In this document: piece after piece, positions 1 to 11,831 of the stretch | How positions within the stretch are numbered: position 1 is the first letter of the stretch | Layout: every line of letters begins with the position of its first letter | Assembly (NCBI GenBank): GCA_018343915.1 | Contig: JABRWF010000005.1 | Span: 1,337,001-1,401,000, forward strand | Direction: 5' to 3' | Length of the DNA: 64,000 bases | From: Agroathelia rolfsii | Lineage: Eukaryota > Basidiomycota > Agaricomycetes > Amylocorticiales > Amylocorticiaceae | Program-made: the position numbers and the translations under genes | The notes under the pieces: generated by a model | Databases searched by the model: none | Seen by the model: the letters and a program-made list of their open reading frames with translations, nothing else | What the model was told of the DNA's origin: nothing

Positions 1-145
1 TACAAGGCTCCTGCGCCAATGATACACATGCTTGTATAATGTCTGCCATTAAAGAGCGAATTTCTAGGGCGGTCTCCGGATACTCTGCAGTGGCGTCGTG
101 TTAAGATGGACCTTTCACACGTAGAGTTCCATATACCTTGATAGC

Positions 146-773
146 TTACTTTGACCGATCTTCACCCTCGAAGTTCAATGAAATCGAGTTTACGCAGTGT
201 CTCTCATCGGCTGTTATCCTGGGTCAGACCCAGTAGCATAAACGATGAGAAGCGCTATGACTTACTAGGAACGCCTAAGCCCTCTCCCTTAAAGACATGC
301 CCGAGATGTCCTCCACATGCATTGCAAACAATTTCTGTGCGAACCATCCCTAGGCTAGAATCATCCCTACGACCGACTGCTCCAGGGATCGAATCGAAAT
401 AGGCTGGCCATCCACAACCGGAGTTGAATTTGGTGTCACTCTTGTACAATGGTGTGTTGCATCCTGCACAAGTATAGACTCCTGGGGCAGAATGCTTATC
501 AAACTTTCCAGTAAACGGCCTCTCTGTACCCTGCTGACGAAGAACACGAAACTAAATTGCATCAGGATCGACATTTATATAAGTAACGGATCCTGCAGAA
601 TGATTGCTATTACTACATCGACTAACCTGTTCTGGAGAAAGAATGGCACGCCATTCACTATCGGACTTTGCCTTCGGCAATACGCTAGAGCTAGACATGA
701 ATCTGATAATAGCTTGTGGGAACTGGTGATGATGCTTGAGCACTCTAAGATTGGTCAGACGCAGAGGTAACAT
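146..773 (-). CDS. msrB: Peptide-methionine (R)-S-oxide reductase, MsrB family
   Basis: This gene repairs oxidised proteins by reducing methionine-R-sulfoxide, using thioredoxin as donor. Three exons (773-627, 551-266, 210-146) with GT-AG introns of 75 and 55 bp join in frame to give about 165 residues, the usual length for single-domain MsrB. Visible motifs are SDSEWRAILSPEQFRVLRQQ at the N-terminus, GCGWPAYFD, and two zinc-binding CxxC pairs (CAGC and CNAC). GGHLGHVFKGEG follows, and near the C-terminus RHCVNS carries the catalytic cysteine. The ATG at 773 gives a basic N-terminal stretch of about 25 residues that could be a mitochondrial presequence. A second in-frame ATG (MSSSS) would give a cytosolic form, so dual targeting is possible but not shown. 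It is divergent from MSH4. The family call is very secure; the choice of start is less so. Confidence 0.93.
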
Positions 774-1154
774 TACACTAAGATTTGGTATGCAGCCATG
801 TCATCATCAATGCTCGTGATCGGAAGCGCACGTGATGTGCAACAGTTCGTAATCGCCTTCAGGCTTCACGTCGCTCACACACCTGTAACCAACATCCATC
901 GTTCGTTCTCACTATTGGTGTGCCACTGTTCACGATCAAAAAATAAAAGCTGATTCACCAATAGAATGGTAAAACCGAATGTTTCGCAGAAAAGCCAGTG
1001 ATCTGTTAAATAAGACATCGTAAAATTCAATTCAACTTTTTATAATCCAAGCACGCACATTAGTTTGATCAAAGAGAGTTATCGGCAAGTTCGGTGTGTT
1101 CTACTTCCAAAGTATGGATAAACTTTAATAGAGATCCTTTTAGTTACTCGAAAA
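774..1154. promoter_or_regulatory. Divergent intergenic region between msrB and MSH4
   Basis: These 381 bp lie between two start codons and must hold both promoters. There is a CACGTG palindrome at 829-834, which is an E-box-like site bound by bHLH factors in fungi. The region is AT-rich around 950-1050. I see no coding potential and no convincing TATA box. Confidence 0.5.
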
Positions 1155-4100
1155 ATGCCCAAGGATATGGAATCAATTGCCGAGAACATGGATTCCGAGT
1201 CGCCCATGTCGAGAAAGCCTACGAAAGTAACGCATACAACTACCCGCTCTCACACCACCGCCCCCTCGGAAGATATCTGTATCATGTCTGTAATTGAAGG
1301 TAGAGGTGTTGGAAAGGAAATCGGCCTAGCTTGCTTGTCAATGCATACTGGCCGTACAGTTCTTGGTCAGGTAGGCGGCAGTACACACCATGATATATGT
1401 GCATGAAACTTTTGAAACACTGATATTTATTACAGATATCTGACAGTCAAACATATATCAAGACACTCCATCAGATTTTTATCAACAAGCCATCCGTAGT
1501 CATTATTCCGGATACATTTTTATCACTCAATGATACAGCCGCATCCACCGCAAAGACGACCTCTCGTACATCTTTATTGATTGATTCCATTACCGAAGAA
1601 TTCCCGAATATACTAGTGGATCCTGTTTCTCGGAAGCATTGGAACGAAGCCGGAGGCCTTGAGTACATTAACGACTTCTGTATTAGAGACGATGAACGCG
1701 CTGGAACTATCTTAGCATCATCCAACAAGTATGTGGTGCTTTTCAGTAATCTTTCTCATAACATGTTCAAACGGTATCAGATACTATGCACTCTCTGCAC
1801 TCTCTGCACTTTTTAAGTACTCAGAAATGCGCCTGAATACTCGCTTTGCTGCACATTCACTACAAATCAAATATACTCCGACTGATGGAACCATGATGAT
1901 TGATCCGGAGACAGCCAAAAACCTTGAATTAGTTGGGAATGCTACATTCAAGCGTAGTCATTATTCACTCTTTGGGTGTGCTCAGCAGAATTTTTACCAT
2001 GGGGAGAGACATTCCAACTCTCTACTAGGACATTGAATCACACGCATACTGCCATGGCTTCGCGTCTTTTGCGATCAAATATTCTAGCTCCGATTACCGG
2101 TTTGCTTCTCTAACTCTCTTCATTCTATAGGGATTAATACATTTGTAGCACAAACTGCAATCGAATCGCGTCTTGATTTGGTTGATGGTATGCCCAGATT
2201 GTATTTTGGATCCCCTTTTAGTGCCATAATGTCGATTTCAATGCCATAGAGCTCGTGCAATCCGAAGACAGATACACCAGTATCAAAGCCGGACTCAAGG
2301 CACTGAATAAGGTCGACCTGGATAAACTGATAGCATCTGTGAGTATTTTGAGCTATCTCAAGCTTTGATGATTATTAATTACTATCATGAATAGCTAATA
2401 GCATCGGAGAACCGCCCCAGTCTCACCTCAGACGAGGCATCTTCTCGTGTTAAGCAAATGCTTGATCTGAGGACCACTATTCGTAGTCTTGCCGGATTAA
2501 GATCAGCGTTGCAAGGTGGCGAAGCCGAACTTATAAAGGCTATCCTTAAGGTAAACTCGCATTTTCAACGTAGCCTGGCATATTCTGGATTCTGAAATGG
2601 TATGACAGATGATTTCCGACGAGCGACTAGATAATATTGAGGCGATAGTATCAAGAACTTTGAATGACCCCGGAACTTCAGTCAAGGTGTGTATACTCTC
2701 CTGACTTGCTTGCCGAATGTGACTGATGATCCTTTAGGGCGGCATCGGAGCTATCAATGCCAAAGTGTATCTCGTCAAAGTAAAAGCTTTATATGCGTCG
2801 AGGAACTTACTAATAAAATCACGCATTATAACATAGGCTAACTGTAGCCGTCTTTTGGATGTCGCCCGCGAAACATTCAAAGAGAATATCAGTGATATTT
2901 ACTCTCTTCAGCGGGCGCTTGCAGAGAAGCATGGACTCCCAATCAGTCTGGTATACCAGGCAAACGGAGGGTAAGCTTTACGCGGATGTTGTATACTGAG
3001 TCGTCATTTATCCGCCACCCATATGGAAGCTTCATCTTTGCTTTGCGAAAATCAGATCTTAGTCTGGATTCCAACGAAGCCACTACCTTGCCTCATGGAT
3101 TTATCAACAGAACGTCGCAAAAGGCAAGATGGCTTTTTTCAAGCTTGGAACTTGTAAACATTACGTGCCCTTCACTTGAATGGACTTTTGGGTTTGATAC
3201 TTCGCCTAGAAAAAGCTAAACGCACGGATGAAGGATGCGTTAGATGAGACATTACTTCTTAGCAATAAGTTCAGTTTTATCATATATGGTGTCAACACTT
3301 TCTAATACGCTCTATAGAGTCATGAATGACCTTGTTGGAGACATCCTGATTGATGTTGGGGTGCTGTATAAAGCATCAGAAGCGGTCAATTCTCTTTTTT
3401 TACCGTTATTTCGTATGGGAGAAGAATTGACTAGCTATATTCAAGATTGCGATGCTTGACATGCTATGGTCTTTTGCGTATATATCCATATGTAAGCCTC
3501 CTGCTCTGTAGCTTAATCGCTCATTTCACGCATACTTTTTCGCAGTGCAAAACTACAGTATGCTTTTTGCTACTAGAGCGCCTCTGGCAGTATATTCTGA
3601 TACAACAAAAACTCTTCAGCACGTCCTGAATTTACAGGCACCTTGGCGATAAAATCAGGTCGTCATCCCATCCTAGAATGTATAAAATCTTCGGGAGCCA
3701 TCGTGCCTAATGATGTATACATATGCGATTCTACTACTTTTCAAATGATTCTTGGTCCAAAGTAAGTTCTGAAATTAATTGTTCTGGTAAAAAATCAATA
3801 TGTTGATTCTCTTCTAGTATGTCAGGTACGTATGCACCAAATTTTCAGAATTCATCGAAAAAATGTGCTTATGGATCATCATCGTCAGGGAAATCGACAT
3901 ATATCCGGCAAATCGGGCTTCTAACAGTAATGGCCATGTGTGGGTGTTTTGTACCAGCTGCATACGCTAGCTTCAAGTGGGAAAATATTTTTAAGAAGTT
4001 TGCCAGCTGACTGACAGAGATAAAAGGATTCACGACCAGCTCCTAACTCGTCTTTCTAACGATGACGACATTGAGAAGAATTTTAGCACTTTCGCGAATG

Positions 4101-5148
4101 AAATGGCTTCAGTTTCCATGATATTAGGTAAATAAAAAATCTCTCAAGGATACATTACTATTGCTCTAAAGACATGTAGGTTTAGCTACCCAGAATTCGC
4201 TCGTCCTGATCGATGAAGTGGGGCGTGGGACGTCGCCAGCCGAGGGTGTGGGCATTGCGCATGCTATTGCAGAAGCACTGATTAGTCTCAAGGCATGTAC
4301 TCTAAATAATGTTTCATTAAAAAAACTCATCCGGTGAATAGGCATTCACGCTTTTCACTACGTACGTCTATCCATCTCATACTCTTAGACTTTCTCACTG
4401 CTCCTTTGTAGACACTTTAAGGAGTTGATTCTAACACTGTCTCGCCAACCAACTGCATTAATGTGTGTCACCTTATTTTACGCTGAATTTAGATGAATGT
4501 TAATTCTTTGCAGATTACATTTAAAAGCTCAGGTGAGTGAATATGCAATATCAAGGACCTTGAACTCAGGTACACTCAAAATTCGGCGGTTGAAGAATTT
4601 GAAACGGCCAGCTGGAATTAAATATCACTATCGGTATGAAATGCTTTTCCAGGGCTCGTAACTTGTACATTTTCTTGCTCAGCCAGAAGTTTAGGGTCAT
4701 GGATGGACCTCCTGACGAAATTGGCGACTATGGTCAATTCTTGGCTTCTTGAACGGAGATGAAGAGTCTGCTTGCTAATCGGATCAAATAGGCTTGGAAC
4801 TAGCCCGCATGGCTGATCTTCCCGAAGATGTTTTTATTGAAGCACGTCGCGTTTCTTCCATTCTGAAAATGGAGGAGAAAGATTTGCATCGTACAAGTCA
4901 AACCACGAAAGTCATGAATCGCAGAAAAGCTCTCTTACATGTCAGACTGATGGTTATAGACGCTTTGACTGCCACAGCGACTGACAAGAACTTGATAGTT
5001 ACGAACGCAGTTGTCACAGGCTTATGATTGGTCGGCATTACCGGAGAATGAGCTCAGGGTATATGTGGGTCGGTTCCAGGCGGATATAGCTAAGATTTTT
5101 TTGGAGGACGACGGCAGCCCAAGTGCACATGACCAGTGCATCAGTTGA
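1155..5148 (+). CDS. MSH4: MutS protein homolog 4 (meiotic crossover factor)
   Basis: MSH4 pairs with MSH5 to form a sliding clamp that stabilises Holliday junction intermediates during meiotic crossing over. It lacks the mismatch-binding domain of MSH2/MSH6. The gene is broken into many short exons by introns of about 50-65 bp. In order I read the N-terminal connector ([12 protein letters not shown]), the core and lever ([45 protein letters not shown]), the clamp ([17 protein letters not shown]), then [10 protein letters not shown] and [19 protein letters not shown]. Next come Walker A (GPNMSGKSTY, split by two introns), VPAAYASF, Walker B with signature ([16 protein letters not shown]) and the C-terminal helices ([17 protein letters not shown]). 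The stop is at 5146-5148. Every ATPase motif is intact, so the gene looks functional. The last intron (around 4940-5020) has two possible donors. Divergent from msrB, convergent with bL21m. Confidence 0.92.
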
Positions 5149-5786
5149 AGGCTAGTAGGTTCATCTTTTTTTTTTTATCGGTGCATTCGATTTATCGGCG
5201 AGGGCCGGTGGGCGTAAATATTATGCAGATGGTTCAGTACACGCATACAAAAGTGCAGGATCAAGCTACCGGTGCCCAGACTAGATGTAACACATGTCAG
5301 CATGCAAAAAGAGTACATAAATCATGATGCACTGTGTCGTAAACGGACCTGCCACAGAGCCGCTAACGCCGGTGCAGGTAGGATGTTTGAGTATTTCCGC
5401 ACAGGTAAATGACGGCTGCGGGCGCATGGATTATTTGTATATGATCATAGCGTTTATGCGCATCTGCTAGCTTAGGTCTGGTGCAAAACGTGGGCAGAAA
5501 TATCCGAGGGAGGAAGAAGCTGGCAATCAAATGGCATGCATTGCTTTTTTGTACTTCCTTGACATTCGGGTCAAAACATTTTGAGCACCCATTTAGCAGT
5601 TGAAGGTAAATTGTGCAGGATAAATCAAACAGCTAAATGCAAATATAACCAACGAGATCGTCAAAATTAAATGCCATGATGCTGAAGAAATTAGGCTATG
5701 AGGCCGACGGAATACATAAAGGGTCTACGGTATGCACGCGTGGTATGTTATGGGGATGACGAACAAGGCCAGAAATTTATGCAATG
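5149..5786. other. Convergent intergenic region
   Basis: This is the 638-bp spacer between the stop codons of MSH4 and bL21m. It contains a run of ten T's near 5168 and short open frames without recognisable motifs. It probably holds the two 3' UTRs. I see no gene here. Confidence 0.5.
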
Positions 5787-6341
5787 TCATGAAGATGCCG
5801 TCGTAGACACTAGCGTGGAGGGTGGTGTGATGGAAATGGCACCAATACGTATACGGGTGTATGGATGCTTGTGCTTGACCATCTTCTGGTAGCCCTTTCT
5901 GCGTTTCTTCTTGATCATGACTTCCAGACTGCCCTTGGTGTGTTCGAGCACTGTAGCCTGTACTCTGACGGCTTCGGACGGCAGAGTAGGGCTGCCACGG
6001 AGTGTATATTCTCTGGAGCCAAGCTCGTGGATCTCAGATAGAGTAATGACGTCGCCTACATTTACATCATGCAGTCGAGGGACAGTAAGGATGTCTCGTG
6101 GTGCGAGTAGGTACTTGCGTCCGACGACAGAGGCAACAACATACTGCGAGGGCTGAGAGCTAATGAGACTCAGCGCCGAGGCAGTCTGTGACGACAGGCC
6201 ATGATAAGCCCGACGAAAGACAGAGAAACCTGAGAACAATAAATGTGAATAATGCGCGTAGCAGACTGGCTGAGAGCACTGCCAGGCCTTACCAGGAGTA
6301 AAGAATCGAGAGGCCATATTACTTGTGCCTAACGCGTGCAT
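5787..6341 (-). CDS. Mitochondrial large-subunit ribosomal protein bL21m
   Basis: This is a nuclear-encoded component of the mitochondrial 54S large ribosomal subunit, homologous to bacterial L21. Two exons (6341-6293 and 6229-5787) are separated by a 63-bp GT-AG intron that turns FTPG into FTPGFSVFRRA; the joined frame has 163 codons. The N-terminus is basic and Ser/Phe-rich, as expected of a presequence. The body shows SSQPSQYVVASVVGRKYLLA, DVNVGDVITLSEIHELGS and the classic basic C-terminal motif KKKRRKGYQKMVKHKHPYTR. The open frame extends further upstream, but the first ATG in it is at 6341; a second at 6317 (MASRFFTPG) would give 155 residues. The gene shares a very short promoter with the ATP synthase alpha gene. 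Family assignment is confident. Confidence 0.9.
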   Translation of the reverse strand: MHALGTSNMASRFFTPGKAWQCSQPVCYAHYSHLLFSGFSVFRRAYHGLSSQTASALSLISSQPSQYVVASVVGRKYLLAPRDILTVPRLHDVNVGDVITLSEIHELGSREYTLRGSPTLPSEAVRVQATVLEHTKGSLEVMIKKKRRKGYQKMVKHKHPYTRIRIGAISITPPSTLVSTTASS

Positions 6342-6501
6342 GCGCGGACGGACTATAGCGGAGTGGGAAGCGGGGATTGAAATAGCCAGCGGAGGTAACG
6401 TGACACGCGACGCGGAGCTCAAATAGGTCGGAGCTGGTCGGGCAACGTCTTTTCGCTCAAACTCGCACCCCGACGTTCGTCACCCACACTCTCTTCCTAC
6501 C
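6342..6501. promoter_or_regulatory. Compact bidirectional promoter, bL21m / ATP synthase alpha
   Basis: Only 160 bp separate the two start codons (184 bp if bL21m starts at 6317). Both genes encode mitochondrial proteins, so shared control is plausible. The sequence is GC-rich with a pyrimidine-rich stretch just before the ATP1 start. No TATA box is evident. Confidence 0.6.
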
Positions 6502-8607
<2,106 letters not shown>

Positions 8608-8796
8608 ATTACGTATATTCGGCCTGTAGTAGAGTGGTGTAGGTATTTCACCCGCATAAAAAATCTCCTGCTTTTTCTCGCTTCCTTTCCAATGCGTGAT
8701 TATTATCGACTTGCTTGTCTGAGTAGCCGTCACTTTTCTAAGTTTATTGAACATTCGGTCTTATCAATTACAGGCTCGTAATAATACACCAATTCG

Positions 8797-10953
8797 TTAG
8801 TCTCCGCTGGTCTCTTCTTCGTCATCATAATATTCTTCGTCGAAATCGTCCTCATCTTCATCCTCATCACCATCATCCATAGACTCTTTAAGCTGAAATT
8901 TTAAAATTCATCAAATTGGAATGAACCAGCTGATAATGGTTGGATTGATTGGATAGCTTACCATCTCTAGCAGTTCATGGCACTCATTAAGATGCGCCAT
9001 GACAATGCCCTGTCCCTCAGGGATGGATCCATCGGCACCGACAAATTTCCCATCCTTCCGAAGTGAATCGATTTGGTGAAGTGCAAGTTGATACTAAATT
9101 TAACGTCAGTATTTACCCAGTATTTACATTCAGGTCGGATTGTCTTACAGGATAGAGATCGCGAGGACTGAAAGGGCCACCATACTTGAGGACTTCGTTC
9201 AAACATTTTCTCACGGTAGAGAGTTTGTTTGCCTTTTTCCGTTGATGTCAGATTATGATGGGTTCAGTGTTGATGAAGATACTGACTATCGGCATCAACT
9301 CTTCGGAAACAGGTTCACTCGACGATAAAAGGCGGTAGATAAGACCATAGCACCTCCGCAGTAGGTAGAGCAGGACCTAACTTCATTCATTAAGGCGGAG
9401 CATGACATTGAGCTTCGTGCTGAACGTACGTATTGCCCCTCAGGCTTGTTACCCTCAGAATCCAAAAAGCCGCCGTCAACTCGCATCTTGTCTACTTCTT
9501 GCAAACTCAGAGAGTAGTTCCACAGATCCGTCTCCCGTAGGCTCCACCGGTGAGTAAGCACAAGACTCTCCAGCTCGGCACGTATACCGCTCAGACGATC
9601 GTAGATGGGCTTAAGCGAGGTTGCAACTTTCTTAGATTCCTCTCGTGCTTTGATTTCTTGTGCAATATCAAAGGCTTCCTCAAGTAGGGACGAGCAAACC
9701 GCTTGAGAGGCAGGAACTGTACCTCCTGGGCCCATAAACTTGCCATCAATTCGTTTTCTGGGAAAAAAAAAGGGAAGGAATACGAGCGAAAATCAAAATC
9801 AATGTTATTCTTTTGATAGAAAATAAACAAGACTTGGCTACTCAACGAATCTATTTTGCGCAATTCTTCCATCAACGGCTTCAGCTCAGCCTTATGTGAT
9901 CCATCTTTGGCGGCAAGCGCGACAAGCTGTCGCCTGATTGTAACCAGTCGTTCATGAATAGGTATCAACTCTGGATCGAGCACTGAGAGCGATTTTTCAA
10001 GCGATTTGACGATGGCATCTGAGAAAGTGGGTCAAATATTGAGATATATATACTGTAGTTTAGGTAATGCATGAAAGTAACCGACTAACCGCATTCATTC
10101 AATTGCCGCTCGAGAATTTTGATCATCGCTTCGGGATGTCTCTTGCTCTCTGCGTCCTGCCGCACAATCTGCCTGAGCTCTTCCAGACGGCGATTGAAGG
10201 GAACGAGATCTGCTTCATTGTAGACTGCAGATTCGTTCATGTGGTTTAGGATTTGCTGAAGGAATGTAATCAACATGAAGAATAAAAGTGCCAAGAGGTT
10301 GTAGAACATGAACTGACACGCATCGATGAAATTTGGGAATAGGTAGCTGGACATTCCTTGGTCTTCCCTATGGTGAGAAAGAAGAGAGAAAGAAGACTGA
10401 ATACATCAGAGAGTGTAGTATCTAGTCGATTATTATATGTTGTATTGTCATCGCGAACGTCGTTGAGCTTCGTAACTGTGAGCAAGCGAGGTGATGAACC
10501 ATCCCAGTGGCAGACAATTCCCATACATGTGTTATTGGACAGGATCTGTCATTATTGACACTGTGAGATACAGACCTTGTTTAACAACGGCTTGGTACAA
10601 TGAATTGACATCAGATGCTTTGATGAATTCGCCCCGGTCGCGTTTAAGAACGGTGAGACGATTTCGGATGCTAGAGCAGTGCTTGATAAGACATGTGCTG
10701 CTATACCAGCGAGATCGCGGCTGAAGAATCACTGACTTAATGACCTTTTCGAGAATGGGAAGTTCTGTATGGGTACATAATGCCTCAGTAAAGACTTGTA
10801 GATACATGAACAGAATATCCACCTTCCTGGGGGACTGGGCCAGACATCTGGTCGGAAGCAAGTGCTGCTAAGAGACAGTAATAGAGCAAGTGTCGTAAAT
10901 GACCACGGCAAGAATGAAATGGGCACGTGCTCTGCATGACCATATTTAGCCAT
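8797..10953 (-). CDS. UPF0662 / DUF2408 family protein (Cub1-like)
   Basis: This is a conserved fungal family (yeast YPL260W/CUB1, S. pombe C30C2.08) of poorly defined function. It is recognised by several exons: ALCTHTELPILEKVIKSVIL, KHCSSIRNRLTVLKRDR, then ADLVPFNRRLEELRQIV, HPEAMIKILERQLNEC and PELIPIHERLVTIRRQL. The repeated module follows: RKIDS / GKFMGPGGTVPASQ, HRWSLRETDLWNYSLSLQEV with GGFLDSEGNKPEGQ, and a third copy with DGKFVGADGSIPEGQ. The C-terminus is a run of Asp/Glu ending EEETSGD with stop at 8797-8799. Seven or more introns interrupt it. The first exon is unclear: ATGs at 10953 and 10847 are candidates, and neither joins cleanly to the ALCTHTELP frame. The start is therefore uncertain by about 100 bp. 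Convergent with ATP1, divergent from tropomyosin. Confidence 0.82.
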
Positions 10954-11016
10954 CCTGCCTCCGCAATCGCGTCTCTCTCATCACTACTTACCACTGCGTA
11001 TCACACCTCGCATATA

Positions 11017-11660
11017 ATGGAGAAAATCAAGGAGGTACGTCATCACATACCTCTGTCTATGTCTGCAATCTCATTCATTGATGCTCCAGAAACTCAACAC
11101 ACTCCGTGCAGAGGCGGACACAGCCGTCGCACGCGCAGAGGAGGCAGAGGCCAAGAACAAGAAATACGAACAACTGATTCTCGAGAAAGAGCAAGAGATC
11201 ACTTCCCTTAACCACAGACTAGCCCTACAGGAAGGAGAGACGGAGAAGCTTGAAACTCAGCTGACGGCTTTCAAGAAGGACCAAGTCGATGGGGAGGGAA
11301 CAAAGGTCACCAATGAAGCACTCGTAAGGAAGGTTCAACTGCTTGAGGAGGAATTGGATACGGCAGAGAAGAATGTCAAAGATACAGTGGAGAAGTATGT
11401 CATACTATCAGATTTATCTCAAGATATTCTTTCTAATCGGTGCACAGGTTACGCCAAGTTGATGTGAAGGCTGAGCACTTCGAGCGTCAAGTGCAACGTG
11501 CAGAACAGGAGCGCGATCAGTGGGAGAAGAAATATGAGGTATCTCCTGTTCACCGTAATATCATTTGGGTTGTACTAAGTAACTTTAGGAAATGCACGAG
11601 AAATACCAACAATCGAAGAAGGAGCTCGATGAAATGGTCGCGTCGATGGAAGGCATCTAA
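11017..11660 (+). CDS. Tropomyosin
   Basis: Fungal tropomyosin is a coiled-coil dimer that winds along formin-nucleated actin cables and stabilises them for polarised transport and cytokinesis. Four exons (11017-11034, 11090-11394, 11448-11538, 11589-11660) sum to 486 nt and give 161 residues, the standard length for the short fungal form. The first exon encodes only MEKIKE. The rest is an unbroken heptad pattern: KLNTLRAEADTAVARAEEAE, then EKEQEITSLNHRLALQEGE, RKVQLLEEELDTAEKNVKD, LRQVDVKAEHFERQVQRAEQ and a C-terminus ELDEMVASMEGI. No proline or glycine breaks the coil except at the end. The initiator ATG lies within about 170 bp of the start candidates of the divergent UPF0662 gene, so the promoter is compact. 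Confidence 0.96.
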
Positions 11661-11831
11661 TCATTCATCATCTAGGCCACAGCCAGCAAGCAGCCTTACT
11701 ACTTCTGCTGCCCATCACTTATCTTTTGCAACCCCCCCCCCTTCCATATCATACATTTGCATATCGGCTGTTTAGCTCTGGAGGAATCATATAATAATTA
11801 GATTGTCGTGCTACTACATGGCTTGATTGTG

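Noticed and set aside
1..95. Possible exon of another minus-strand gene at the left edge (ACTGCAG acceptor with CTTAAC branch word; one frame reads ALEIRSLMADIIQACVSLAQ, another MCIIGAGAL).
   Set aside because: Only about 75 bases are visible, more than one frame is open, and there is no room for an upstream exon before the msrB stop. Not enough to call.
3819..4010. Open frame [15 protein letters not shown]... reading through the MSH4 intron.
   Set aside because: It translates the intron between the microexon and the next exon; the spliced frame gives the conserved Walker A.
5136..5327. Open frame of 63 codons downstream of MSH4.
   Set aside because: Overlaps the MSH4 end in another frame, begins with a low-complexity Phe run and shows no motif.
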